From Didymella arachidicola (lineage: Eukaryota; Ascomycota; Dothideomycetes; Pleosporales; Didymellaceae), in the NCBI GenBank assembly GCA_016630955.3, contig CM049999.1, positions 806,001 through 870,000 of the forward strand: 64,000 nucleotides of DNA, written 5' to 3'. How positions within the stretch are numbered: the stretch's first letter is position 1; every line of letters starts with the position of its first letter. Positions 30,793-42,280 of the stretch are shown piece after piece. The notes under the pieces were generated by a model. The model was not told the origin of the DNA, searched no databases, and saw only the letters and a list, made by a program, of their open reading frames with translations. The position numbers and the translations under genes were made by a program.

Positions 30793-33655
30793 GTCCTTGG
30801 AATTTGCAAGTTGTGCTGGTCGGCACGGCTAGGAAGGCTGAGTGGGTCGAAAACTGGGTACGGGAAGCGTGCTGGGGTTTGGTTCGGAGACGCAGGTGTC
30901 TCGCGGGCAAGAAGCCCAGGTTGTTATTGTATGGCCTTCAGCACAGCGTATGTTCGGCGGCGGAGGGTGGTGGAGATCAGATTCGGAAGCGTGTGCTGCG
31001 CGTGGGTGCTTTTGTACCGCGAAAACACGGTGAAGACGAGAGCAGAACAGTCGCCGGGGCGAACAGGCAACTCGGCCGCAGTGGTGGCTGCTCTCTTGCT
31101 GCTGGCGGCGTGCGGATTACAAACGCGCGCGCAACCCGTGCAGAAGCAGACACTTGCTCGCGCAAAGCGTGGGTGGCTGCGACTGTGGCTGTGTCGGGGG
31201 CCGAGGAAGGATCGACGGATGATGTCGTTGGGCTGGCAGGTGCGCCGGGCAGCAGCACGCTTCCGAAGGCTTGCCTTGGTGAGTAGCGGGCGGTTGTCTT
31301 GGACAGCAGAGGGAGCGCGCGAGACAGATGGCCGCACCCGGGGTAGATATTTCGCTGAACAAAACCGCCGTGTGTGCGGGAGCTTGCACTGCCTCGACCA
31401 TCTCGTGGTCGGGAGCTTCGATTCCAGTTAGACTGCGCGATTTTCCATTTTGCTCCCCTCATTATTCGACTTGCCGCCGACCGCTCATCTCTCGCAGTGG
31501 ATAGACGACCCGCGGAAAGCGGCTAAGCGCACTGCCAGAGGAACGCCGAGCGTGATCTTCAGCCCTGCGCGTGCTCGCCCGAAATGTGGCAGGTGAATGT
31601 CACTCTGGACATTCGAGCATTTACGTTACGCAATGCGGCAAAAGGTGCTCGCAGAAGCAGCAGTGCTGACATGTTCTGCTCTGCACCAAGTTCCAAGGTG
31701 ACGTTGTGACTGTCGATTTCAAGATCCAGCACCAGCCAGCATCAATCCTAGCTTCGATCCCAGTATTATAAATCGAGCTTGCTCCCTGAACCCGACTGCT
31801 TCAGCTGCATGCACACAATATCTGGTGACGCAAGGGAGCTTGCTCTGGTGCGCGTCAGCCGTACGCTGCAGCCGTGTCGTGATCATGCATCCATCGTCAC
31901 AGTGCGTCCTCGTCTCCAGGGGCTTGTAGCAGATACAGGACCGGCAAACCTCAAGAGAGCGCTGGGAGATTACTCGCGCAGCAATTAAACTGCCATCACA
32001 GCAGCAAAGGCGCGCGCGCCGGTATCGTCCGCCCCGCATTCGTTGCCCCTCCACACTACGCGCGAACACGTCCACACCGCAACTTAAATACCCCAAGTGC
32101 GTGCGACATGCAGCAGAGCAATCTAAGCAGCAAGTCGGCTATCCACTTCCGGTCGCAGCGCGAATCTGGCACATGGCCGCACGCCAAATCCTGCCGTGTA
32201 TCTTCAACAACATGCAGCATGCACATAATGCGGACCAAGAGCTGTGTCTGATCGGATGCACACCGTCGCACTGACCACTCCTGAGATACCATCAGCTTGG
32301 GTAGATCCGTTTGCTTGGGCTACATAACGCAGGGGTTCTCTGTGCCGATTACCCTTCATTGGCTGCTGAGGGCTGAAGCTACACCAACCACAGAACTCTG
32401 TTCACTCTATTATGACTACACACGTATCTCGATACAGAGGAAGTTGTACCAAAGACAAGATACGCACTGTGAAGTCTGCAGGCCCATGGGCTACATTACA
32501 TAAGACATTGAGCACCCGCGGCTCCGGATCTGTCTCGCAGGATGACAATTAGTGAGCGATTTTTCATAGCCACTCAGATTATGCACCTGCACAACAGACC
32601 GCATTTCAAGTTATAAGACTATGATGTTACCTGCAGCCTGCACTCGGTTGGCAACGACTTGGGACCGCTACCTGTGTCTGTTGAAGCAAGGGATCTGCAG
32701 AAGCTACGGGATACTCTCTTTCGTTACAAAGGCGTGTACGCTTGCTCGGCTAGGTATGTCCTTACACCAGGTCGATGTGACAGCGGGAACGAAAACGAGA
32801 ACAGAATAGCTCAGATGTGCTGTTTAGAGCCAGCCCACATCCCCATTATTCCTGCTTTGCACAGCCCCGTCTGTAGTGTGGGTACTTGACTCGATGAGAC
32901 AATATTGGCGTCTGAGGCAGCCAAAGACGACCTGCAATACCATGACGCATGATCAACCCTTAGAAGTAGGGGTAGACGGCTACATCGTAATAGCCAGGAT
33001 GTTGAAGGCATTGACTTGAGGCTACACCCTCGTGAAGTTCCCCTTTCATAAAGCTGCTCTACCATCTGCACTTACTCAATTTCGTTGCGTGTAGCAAGAG
33101 CCAAAGGCGGCAATGGCAGCGACCGCCTTCAGGCAGCTGCTCGGGACAAACAGAGCTCACAACTCGTTTACTCCTTGACTTTCCAACACCAACACGCCCA
33201 AGCCAGCACGCTCTCGGTACCGCTCAGAATTTCAGGCGAGTCTCCAATACGGACGTTCTGAATCTGGCGCAACCCAATCATCATGTGTCCAGTGAAACAG
33301 CAGCGACTAATACGCCACTGGCCACAACCTCAAGCCAGCCTGCTGCTGACGCTGCTCATAGCACAGAGAAAGCTTCCGATCGACACACAGTTCTGAACCT
33401 GTCAAATGTCAATCAGAGAATACAGCCAGAATCATCTATAAGAACAAAGAAGGAACCCAGACCAGACACACCTCTTGAACAGGGTTAGAAACGTAGCATA
33501 TGCACACTTCCAATAGCTTTCGAGGCCGTTGCCAATGACAAGAAAATCTATCTAGGTTGCTCTCTACACAAGTGCTATGCTACAATTGGTTCTCTCCAAC
33601 AACTCCAAGCCACTCCAGTTACACACAAGAAGCCCGACACCCTAACTCACGCATA
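30793..33655. other. 2.9-kb gene-free region upstream of the Sat4-like kinase
   Basis: The longest frames (for example 30811-31431 plus, 30977-31462 minus) overlap one another on both strands in GC-rich sequence and have no recognisable domain. It probably contains the kinase promoter and leader and the 3' UTR of the BTB gene. No tRNA, rRNA or transposon was recognised. Confidence 0.5.
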
Positions 33656-34915
33656 CTATCCACTTTCCTCCCCGTCGCTCACCCTCAACGTATCCTCATT
33701 GTCCCAATCCCACTCTCTACAAACTTCACTCTCCCCTTCCAATGCAAACATCTCCTGCTGTAATACCTCTGTCGTTTCGCTCTCGCCATCCCAATGCTGC
33801 TCGCTGTGCTCTTCTAACGCATACACCTCGCTCATACACGCTCTCAAGAAACTACTGTAAAACGCCCCATCCCTCAACTGCCGTTTCTTACACGCAACCA
33901 CCGTCGGATGCGACGGATGCGCATGGAAATTACAGCTATCCCTAATCTCCTCCTTCAGCTTCAACCGACTCACACGCTTCATCGGCGTGGTAGTAAGCAG
34001 CATATCGACCAGAAAGTCCTTGGGCAAATCATCCAGCTTCACCCGCTTGATCTTCGTCAAGTCCCTGTACACGGCTGCCTCTTTGACGAGATACTTGCAC
34101 AGCGGCGCGGAGCTGGGTAGTCCGGCGTATAGCTCCGTGTACGGCGGCCACAAGTCCCGCTGGCCTTTGCGGTCGCGGTTGTAGTTTTGGAGGTCGACGA
34201 GGAGAGTCATTACGTCTGAGGAGAGCTGTGGGATGTCGTAGGTGTGTGCTAGGGTTGAGAGGCCGATGAAAGTACGTAGGTATTGGTGGTTTGTGCTGAA
34301 TAGGAATTCTGCGGTGTCGAGCCAGGCGGGCGTGCGGCGCGTGTTGAACAGGTCCTCGGTCGATATGTCGTCTCCATCGTGAGCATCCTGTGGCGGGAGC
34401 GCTGGATCTGCGGGACCCGGTGCATCGAGATCGATGATTTCTTTGCCCTTGTTGAGAGTTTGTTTTGCACGCTTGATTATGCGCTTGGGCTCTTCGCGAG
34501 TTGCCTGGCCGTAGAGCCAGAATTGGAAGAGTTTGATTGTTGATTCGGAGATGTTGGGGAGGTGAAGGGTGAGTGCTTCGTCTTCTGATAGGAGGCCTTC
34601 ACAGGCGTTGCGGAAGTAGCGTGAGTGTGCGCAGAGAAGGTCTTTGTGTAGCATGAACGACTTCTTGTCTTCTTCTTCCTCGCCTATGGTTATCCCGATG
34701 AGGGTCTGGTCTATGGCCCTGCCTTGCGTCAGTAGCGTGCTCGAATGAGATAGAAAGGATGTGGACCCGTGCTAGCACGTGTGTCACGGTGTGTGCAGGT
34801 GGAATTCTCACAAGAAGTTGGGGCGCTTTCGCTTTTGCCCGACAGTCGGGACTGAATTCGCATTGCCCATTCTGGAATTATGATAGGCCTTTTTGAGGGT
34901 GCTCACGACATTCAT
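33656..34915 (-). CDS. BTB/POZ-domain protein 1
   Basis: Two exons, 34915..34812 and 34718..33656, give 388 residues; the 93-nt intron starts GTGAGA and ends GGCAG. Splicing yields LAIDQTLIGITIGEEEEDKK followed by SFMLHKDLLCAHSRYFRNAC, a typical fungal BTB start (I-x-V-G...F-x-V-H-K-x-L-L-C-A-x-S-x-Y-F). The BTB fold occupies about residues 30-110. Further segments, DTAEFLFSTNHQYLRTFIGL and LAHTYDIPQLSSDVMTLLVD, are the usual conserved parts of these fungal proteins. Function is unknown; such lineage-expanded proteins may be Cullin-3 adaptors. Exon 1 (34 residues, basic) is less certain; a second ATG lies at residue 16. It resembles the BTB gene 3 kb away at 37801-38834. Confidence 0.75.
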
Positions 34916-35166
34916 TGGTTATGGTCGACGGGGAGGCGTGCGCTTGCCCTGCCAGTTCTTTAGTGGAGCAAACAACGGCAGTTGACGGGGAAATGCTAGC
35001 GCGACACGCTAGCGCCGCGTCGTCATACTTTGATGTCAAAGGGAATCACAGGAATTGTATGTAACTGTAGTAGATGGACATCTGACAGATCTCTATATTT
35101 GCAGTTACAACATGTGAGTACACACAACACAAATGTCTCCGGCCATGTATCTTGCAGTGTCTCCGC

Positions 35167-37071
35167 TCATTCCTGCTGCGACATGTGCGTTGGGAAATTG
35201 TAGTCAGTGTAGTCGATATGAACAAAGGCCCGGTCGACGTATGGTACGCTTTCTGAACACATGTTAGTAACAAATTCTTTTGGACTTGCGACAAGAACTC
35301 ACCGAGGACGTATTGCAGACTCTCTCCGAGATCGTGGCTGTCCCTCAAAGCGGTATGCTCATCGACGACGATGTCGACCTCCACGTTCAGCTTGTCACCC
35401 GCGTGATATGCTTGAATACCCTGGATTCTCTTGATCGACTTTGCGAAGCGCATAGTCATGTAAAGCAAGATGTTTCGCTCGTCGGCAGTGGCACTCGCAC
35501 CAGTCAAGTTGCGAATGTGCTCTGCTGAAGTGCGCGACCAATTCAGGATCACGTAGGCGGACAGCAGAATACCACCAAGCGCATCAAGCCACCAGATCTT
35601 CCAGAAGTAGCCAACGAGCGGGAAGAAGATTGAGAAGGTGTTGAAAACCACGTCGGTGACAGCGTCTTGGGCGAGCGCTTGCACAGAAGAGTTGCGGATG
35701 AGGCGGCACCAGAACCAGCAGAGTCCCTTGATCACAACCGTAGATGCCATGATAGCAACGGCCGGGATAGTGAGCTGCACGACGGTGTGATCCGGTCCCG
35801 AAAGACGGGAGATACCCTCGATGCCGACCTGGAAGAAAGACGTGATCATTATGACTGAGAAAACCAGGACTCCAATGGGCTCCAGACGCCTGCGGCCAAC
35901 AGGATAAGCGTATCGATCCTGACGTGCGATCATCCAGGATGTGAACCAGACGATCGCAGTACTCAGGAAGTCGAGCGCAGCGTCGACCAAACTGGCTACA
36001 ACGGAGAGTGAGGATGTCATGACCGCCACAATAATCTTCAGGACCAGGAGCACTGTATTGGCCGATAAGTTGAGGTACAACGCCAGCCTGACGATAGGAC
36101 TATCCGTATCCTCATCCTCCTCGGGCACCCAATCCAGCAGCTTCGAGTTCGAGGAGGCTTCATCCTCATCATCTGAGATGGCCTCATCACGTGGAATCAA
36201 GGGTGTATTCTCGTCGGCCTCTGGTACTTTGTACAAGTTTTTCGGCGTTCGTGTCAGCTTCGCCTTTGCAGTTCCATTTGCGTTGCCATTCGTGCCATGT
36301 GAGTCTGTCAAGCTCGTTGTCGAAGAATGCCCGTTGCTCATCGTGCCATTGTGCGGTGTGGTCGCAGCGGGTGTATTCACCACGGACGACTCCTCGCTGA
36401 TTGTATAGGGGATATTGACAGCGCCGGACTCGAGATTGGTGTACTCTTCAATCAGGTTATGGGGCAGCGAGGAGTCGAGGAGACGGTCGATGTACATGTA
36501 GTGCTGGATGAGCTGGTTGTTGCGCTCATAGTACTCTCGTCTGAATATTGTCAATTGCGCAAAGGCAGCCTTCACAAAGTACGACTCACATGGGCTTCCT
36601 CATGCCTTTCAGCTCTTCGTCACTCTTGTAGTACTTCTCCCTGCCTACGATCAGCACCTGTCTGCCCAGCTTACTGTGTCTATGCACTCACCACTTGTAC
36701 CTGGGGTTCGAATTTCCAATCAGACGCTGGCTGCGCATCTGTGGTGTATTCAGCACCGATGCGCCAACGCTGTGCCGCCGGTCCGAGTCGCTCTCGTAAT
36801 TCATCATAAGGCCATGGCGCCCGCTTTCCAGGTCCTCATCGTCTTCACTGACGCTACCGCGGCGCTCGCGGTCGACACTGCGCAAAGTCGACGGTCGACG
36901 CTTGAACAGAGAAGGCAGATGGTGCCCTCGTGTGGAGATTGCGCTTGCTTCGTTTTGTAGCGGCAGGAAGAGCTTGCTATTGGCGATTCGAGGGAGACTC
37001 GACGAGCGGGGAATTGACGCTGGAGAGGGCGATTTGGGAGGTGGTGTGGTAGTACCTCGTCGGTCGGCCAT
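35167..37071 (-). CDS. Cation diffusion facilitator, Mn2+-type (DxxxD)
   Basis: Four exons (37071..36692, 36640..36590, 36540..35303, 35252..35167) give 584 residues; the introns are 51, 49 and 50 nt. A long cytosolic Ser/Arg-rich N-terminus leads to WEKYYKSDEELKGMRKPI and REYYERNNQLIQHYMYIDRL, the conserved block before the membrane domain in fungal CDFs. Six helices follow. The metal site reads D-A-A-L-D (about 331-335, TM2) and D-A-V-T-D (about 437-441, TM5); DxxxD in both helices is the mark of Mn-transporting CDFs, whereas zinc members have HxxxD. The C-terminal cytosolic domain (LNVEVDIVVDEHTALRDSHD) is complete after the last splice (ESVPYVDRAFVHIDYTDYNF). Probably a Golgi, vacuolar or mitochondrial metal/proton antiporter. 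Confidence 0.9.
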
Positions 37072-37800
37072 GATGAGTCTGGTGTAAGCGATCAAGCTGA
37101 AGAGATGTGGGAGCCTTGAAGAGTCTGGGACAAGACTTTGATAGGACAATTGACGAAGCTTGGTGCTTCCTCGCCCTTATCTGTAGTATTAATAATGCTT
37201 GGCCTTAGGCAATGCGCCCGAAACTAGATTTTGGTTATGCGGAAATCGAAACGTCGGAACGAGTGTGCTATAACACAATTGCGCTATATAGGTCTGCGAA
37301 ACACATGATGGACAATGGGGTTGAAGCGTGGTGCAGGGCGAGGCGCAGGTTGGCCGAGAAGACGGTCCTGGGACCGGAGATCGACAGTTCATGATACGGG
37401 AAGCGCATTTTTGGGTGGTCATAGCTTCCTCTTGAGAATCTCCTCTGACAGTCGTGGGCTTCAATTTGTCGCAAATGTTTCACGATGGCACTGTTAGTCT
37501 TGGCATCGTGCAAGTAATTTGACTTTTGTTCTGTGTCTACGTGGCTTGTCATGTGTGCTGCCTTTCTTCGAGCTCTGCATCTTTACCTGAGCTCTGGAGG
37601 TGTTCGGCAATCTCGACCCTGCATCCGGTGAAGACCCACTCAACCGAACATGAACTCCCGGGCATGCGCAGATCCTCGCGTAGTACTGTCGTGAAGCCGT
37701 TCAACAGGTGAACGCTGATTCGTCCTTCTTCTCGGAAAGTGCCTGCCGACCTCCACGCTCAAATTCAGACTTGGAAAATTGTTGAAATGCACGTCAACCG
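37072..37800. other. Intergenic region between the CDF and BTB protein 2
   Basis: About 730 bp with no supported gene: the CDF promoter and the 3' UTR of the second BTB gene. Confidence 0.5.
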
Positions 37801-38834
37801 TCAATCCTTGCGGATGAGGCCATCACAACCCTTCGCGCAGGCGTCGAGTATGGCCGTGAAGACATGGGGCTTGCTCGCGACGCGCTTGCGGCATTCCGCC
37901 TCAGCAAGGCTCGTATGGTCATGGAAGAGGCAGGCATTGGGTATATGCTCGGAAATGGCAATACCCACTTCGGACAGCGTGCGGGTGCGTACTTTCACAG
38001 CGTAGCACATGCCGACCTCGAACGCGAGGTCTGGATTGTGCTCTCGTAGAGTCTGCATCCTTTGTGCGGGTCTCCCTCGCCGCAAGGGATTCCTACTAAT
38101 GCTATTGAGCAGGCTAGGAATTTCGCGAACTTGGATGATGCCGGCAAGTTGCTGTACATTAGGTTGACCAAGCCTTCATCTTCATCTTCGCCTGGAAACC
38201 AGTTCCACCTCCAGCATTGACCGACAAAGGCTGTCAAAATGTCGTCGCGCAGTTGAGGCACAGAATACTTGTCAGCCAGAATGAAGAGCTGCACCAGAGT
38301 CAAATGAAATGGCTTTGTATTGCGCAGCCATTCCTCGTTATTCCAATACTTGCTTTCATCGTTACTTCGCTTGTGAAACGTCTCGTTGTTGAATGCTGGA
38401 ATGCGTAGAGTGGCAGTGCCAGAACTTGCTTTACTTGCAGTGTCGTAGCCACTGCCGTCACTGTCGTTGCTCTGATCAGTCATAGCTTCGTCTTCGCCGA
38501 CTGATGCTGCTGGCTTGTTCGCGTGCTTTTGGCAAATCATTGCGCTGTGCTCAAGTGCTGCTGACTGCGTTTCCAACGGCAGGCATTATACGTACGCCCA
38601 TCGCAGGAAGATCCGGAAGCTGCTCGTGCTGATGCCTTCCAAGGTAATAGCCTGCTGATCGCCCTCTAGGAACGAGCCGGTCAACGCGTTGTTGAAGTAG
38701 GTAGATACCGCCGTCAACAATGCTTTGTGTACAACGAAACTGGTATCTCCGACCTGGACAGTAACAGTAGCAAAATCCATTGTGAGAAAGTTGGGCATGA
38801 CACCGCCCGATGCGGTGGTTGCAGTTGGTTGCAT
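37801..38834 (-). CDS. BTB/POZ-domain protein 2 (3' part needs a short intron or is frameshifted)
   Basis: Exon 1 is 38834..38596, with the BTB core FATVTVQVGDTSFVVHKALL and YFNNALTGSFLEGDQQAITL. A 51-nt intron (GTACGT...CACAG) leads to exon 2 from 38544 (HLTLVQLFILADKYSVPQLR). In that frame the protein would stop at 37995 after a non-family tail. The family-like C-terminus (LREHNPDLAFEVGMCYAVKV, NACLFHDHTSLAEAECRKRV) is in another frame. It can be joined by a 44-nt GT-AG intron at 38096..38053 (exon 3, 38052..37801; 312 residues), but that intron has no good branch site and removes about a dozen expected residues. A one-base frameshift is the alternative. Function unknown. Confidence 0.6.
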
Positions 38835-40269
38835 GGTGGAGTCTTTGCGCGTGTTGCTTTTGTAGAGTCCAAGGGAATCCGAAAATATTCTTGGAGGCTA
38901 TAAGTTGCGTAAGTGAGATTGCTTGAAAACCCTGTTGTCCTTTCTGGAAGCAGAGCAAACAACAACAGCTGACCACATTATACAGCATATTATTTTATAT
39001 TCACGGCTTGCGATCTGACCGTGGGGTGTACATAACCTTTGTTAGGTAGTCTGTTACCTCCGTATATGCGCCATATCCCTGTTGCTATATTTCCTTGATA
39101 CTGCTCCAGTATCCCTGGCATCTGGGTCGTCTGTATACCAACCCTTTTCGTAGGTGCTGCTTCATGACTTGTTCTGTAGTTGGTCAGGGCTCTATAGATC
39201 ACTAAGAATGTTGGCAAGGTGGCGCATCATCCAGTGGGAGGAGTGCATCTCGCGGGAGTGCCTCTCGCGGGAGTGCCTTCGCTTGGGTGCTGTTGCAGTG
39301 ATCTACTTGAAGGCCAGGAATGACTTGCTCGAAATACACATTGATGTGCAGTGTTAGCAAACAGCTTGCGCAAGGCCGTAGCAATACACCACACCCGCTT
39401 CCCATTAGCAACCCGGCCTTCACACTTTGAACCCACCTGCATGGTCGAGACCCCACGTAGCCATCCACTTCCAAGGTTGTGTCAAGAGTCTACCTTGCTT
39501 CAGGGCCGCCGGCTACCCTACTTATGGAGGCGCGAGCACTGTAGATGCTTAAAGCCTCATCAATGAAGATAAGAAACGTGTGGAGGTGAAAGTGCATCTT
39601 GAGGTGATGACCGTGGGGTGGTTCCCGTGCAGCAGTTGCCCGGGTACCGTACCGCATAGCTAAATCATCACAGGATCGCGGAGATGAAGCACTGCAAAAG
39701 CCACAAGCACAAGCGTTCGGCACCCTTCCTAAAGAGATATGTAAACTGAATATCTAGGTATGTTGTTCTGCGCCGCATTGACGGGTGGCATATCGCTCGC
39801 ATTGTACCATCCGGTATCGCACCATTGGCTGACGTCTTGATAAGTAACCAAAAACCACACGAGCGTGCGGCAGAAGCAGCGAGATTGGGGCTGGACAGCC
39901 TGATGCAGGATTGTGCAGGGCTATTTCGTACGATCTCACCAAGCTAGAGATGGCTAAAGCTAAGATTACCAATGTTTTTGAGATGTTGTGGTCACGCAAA
40001 ACTTCTGATATTATAGATAAAAGCAGAACTGTAATGAAAAAAGAAGGCAGGAAAATCTCGTTGATGCGAGACGGCAAGCATGTGTTTTAACAGTTATGGC
40101 CGAGACTTTGATGTTCAGATCTGAGAGCATCACGTGGTAACCAGGCGCAACGAACCGTCTCGCTAGCGCGTGCGCGGGCCACCCACAAGCCCGCACAACA
40201 CTTGCCATTAAGAAAATCGAATCTCAACGACACAACTTTCGACATCCGACTGCCAGTCAATCAGCCACG
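38835..40269. other. Intergenic region between BTB protein 2 and RPL39
   Basis: About 1.4 kb, divergent, containing both promoters. A short 15-bp direct repeat (GGAGTGCATCTCGCG-like, nearly three copies) is at about 39240-39282. No gene is recognised. The stretch just before the RPL39 ATG is pyrimidine-rich and probably the leader. Confidence 0.5.
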
Positions 40270-40598
40270 ATGCCGGTACGCTGCCGCCCCGCCACGACGG
40301 TCACCTCTTCGCTCGACGTGTTCTAACAAATTGTTACAGTCCCAGAAGTCTTTCCGCACCAAGCAGAAGCTTGCAAAGGCTCAGAAGCAGAACCGCCCCA
40401 TCCCCCAGTGGATCCGCCTGAGGACAAACAACACCATCAGGTACGCCGACACTGCGAACATTCGCATCTCGTAGCTGCCTGCGACCGCTCGCAGCAGCTC
40501 GGATCACATAATGAACGCACACAAAGGAGCCGCAACTAACAGCCTGTAGGTACAACGCCAAGAGGAGGCACTGGCGCAAGACCCGTCTCGGTATCTAG
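40270..40598 (+). CDS. RPL39: 60S ribosomal protein eL39
   Basis: Three exons (40270..40275, 40340..40440, 40550..40598) encode 51 residues, exactly the size of eL39: [20 protein letters not shown], then [10 protein letters not shown], and the end [12 protein letters not shown]. The first exon carries only the first two codons. Intron 1 is 64 nt with a TTCTAACAA branch site and ends TTACAG; intron 2 is 109 nt with CAACTAAC. eL39 lines the nascent-peptide exit tunnel of the large subunit. An intron right after the start codon is typical of fungal ribosomal protein genes. Confidence 0.97.
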
Positions 40599-41198
40599 AC
40601 GACTCGTCTACGGGCCCTCATTTTCGATTCTCGATTCCAGTATCCAAGTACACCGTGTACACGACAAGCCCACCTACGAGCGCACATACGGAAATCGGTT
40701 TCGAATCGCAATGATGGGAATCGAGCAGACAGTCTTCTAAGCCGGTCTCATTATGTCTTTCTTCATGAATGGTATGGGTATCCGCGAATACCCTGGCGCT
40801 ACTGCGGGAATGAGAAATCGAATCATGATGGGTTTAGACTAGGCAGTGATATCAGACACGAATACACCTGCTGGTCACAATGAACATGACGTGCATCATA
40901 GAATGTGATGTGGATAGTGAGATATGATATGGTAGCATGCTGAATGAACATCGAATCTACGTTTATAACGAAATAACAAACAGGAGCGCAGACTGGACAA
41001 AAGGATGCCTTGCTTCGGGAGCTTTTGCGTACCCCATGCGCGCTTAGAGGAGCCAAACATGAGACATTGTTTGAACACTCAGGCCGCTCTCCCTCCACAC
41101 CTACTCGACCATATAGCCGAGCCTTTGGTACCGAAAAGGACGCTCGCGCAGCTCTGAATCAGCACAACAGCTCTACCAAGCCTACCTCCCAACTCGCT
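40599..41198. other. Convergent intergenic region
   Basis: About 600 bp between the 3' ends of RPL39 and NTA1. No gene is recognised; it should hold the two 3' UTRs. Confidence 0.55.
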
Positions 41199-42280
41199 CT
41201 ACTTCCCACTCCTGACCTGGAACTTCGGCCGATCACTCAAGTCGACTACCAAGCACCTCTCATCGCTCTTCCCCGCCGTCTCAAACAAACTCACAACCCC
41301 CTTGTCGATCTTAATAACCGTACTACTGCCTGCATAGCACACGCCCTTCTCCATGCCACTCCGATTCGCCATAACCACAAACACCGGCTCGTCCAGCCTA
41401 GCCTCCACAATTGGCTGAAACCTCTCAACCCAATACGCAATCGTCGCAACATCGGGTTGGCTCGAATCGCGCATGAGTTCCTCGGGGGTGAGATGGCACA
41501 GCCACGCCATCGAGACACACAGCAGCTTCGTCTTGTGGGTCAAAGCTGTGGTTGCGAATTCGTAGGCGTCCCAGGGTGCGGTGAACTTGTACGGATTGAT
41601 ATCCATGCAAATGCCCAGTGTTACGTTGCCGAGGTCACCCAACGGGCCCGAGAAGAAGGGCGAGTCGGGTGAGGTAGTGTTGGAGAGATTGTGCTCGCGT
41701 GAGCCGGGACCTTCGCTGGCCCATGTTTCATCCGTGTAGTAGAGGAAAGATTTGCGGTAGTTGTTGAGAATGGCACCCGAGGGGGAGATGGTGACAGTGG
41801 AGTTGTATTGTGTCGAGGGTTGAGTCGGCGTTGCTGTTGTGATCTCGGGGTAACCGACTGTTATGTGGCAGTTGAAGTGATGGGCTGCTCGGACGGCCCA
41901 TTGTGTGCTGATTCCGGATGTTGTGGGTTCCAGATATGGTTTGATCTCCTCCAGGGAGAAGAAGTTGTAACCTGAAAGAGCATTAGTATTCGAAACAACA
42001 AGGCCTGTGGGATTGGGATTGGGATCAAGGAGACTGTATGATGGTTAAGGCATCTCCTTAATAATACACAGACTGATTTGTCCACCCTACGGTAGGGTCT
42101 TTGTCACATGTTCCAAGCCGGGCGCTTGGCAAATCACTTACCTGTAAAGGCGAGCTCTGGCAGTACAAGCCAGTCGACATCGAACGGCAGTTGTGCTTCC
42201 AGTAGTAAACGATCTGCTCTGGCAATATTCTCCTGGACCTTTCCCACTTCCGGGGCGAACTGGAGACACGCGACTTTCAT
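41199..42280 (-). CDS. NTA1: Protein N-terminal asparagine/glutamine amidohydrolase (Nta1-like)
   Basis: Two exons, 42280..42142 and 41971..41199, give 303 residues; the 170-nt intron joins LPELAFTG to YNFFSLEEI. This is a nitrilase-superfamily (carbon-nitrogen hydrolase) protein. The Glu-Lys-Cys triad is visible: E42 in LPELAFTG, K120 in NNYRKSFLYYTDE and C168 in GICMDINPYKF. TGYNF and the CMDINPY context are specific to Nta1, which deamidates N-terminal Asn and Gln and so feeds proteins into the Arg/N-degron pathway. Yeast Nta1 has about 457 residues, so this version lacks a long C-terminal part; it ends RPKFQVRSGK. Divergent from COQ8. Confidence 0.88.

Noticed and set aside
30811..31462. 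Frames of 206 (plus) and 161 (minus) residues upstream of the Sat4-like kinase
   Set aside because: They overlap on opposite strands with no domain and unbalanced Arg/Ala/Ser composition.
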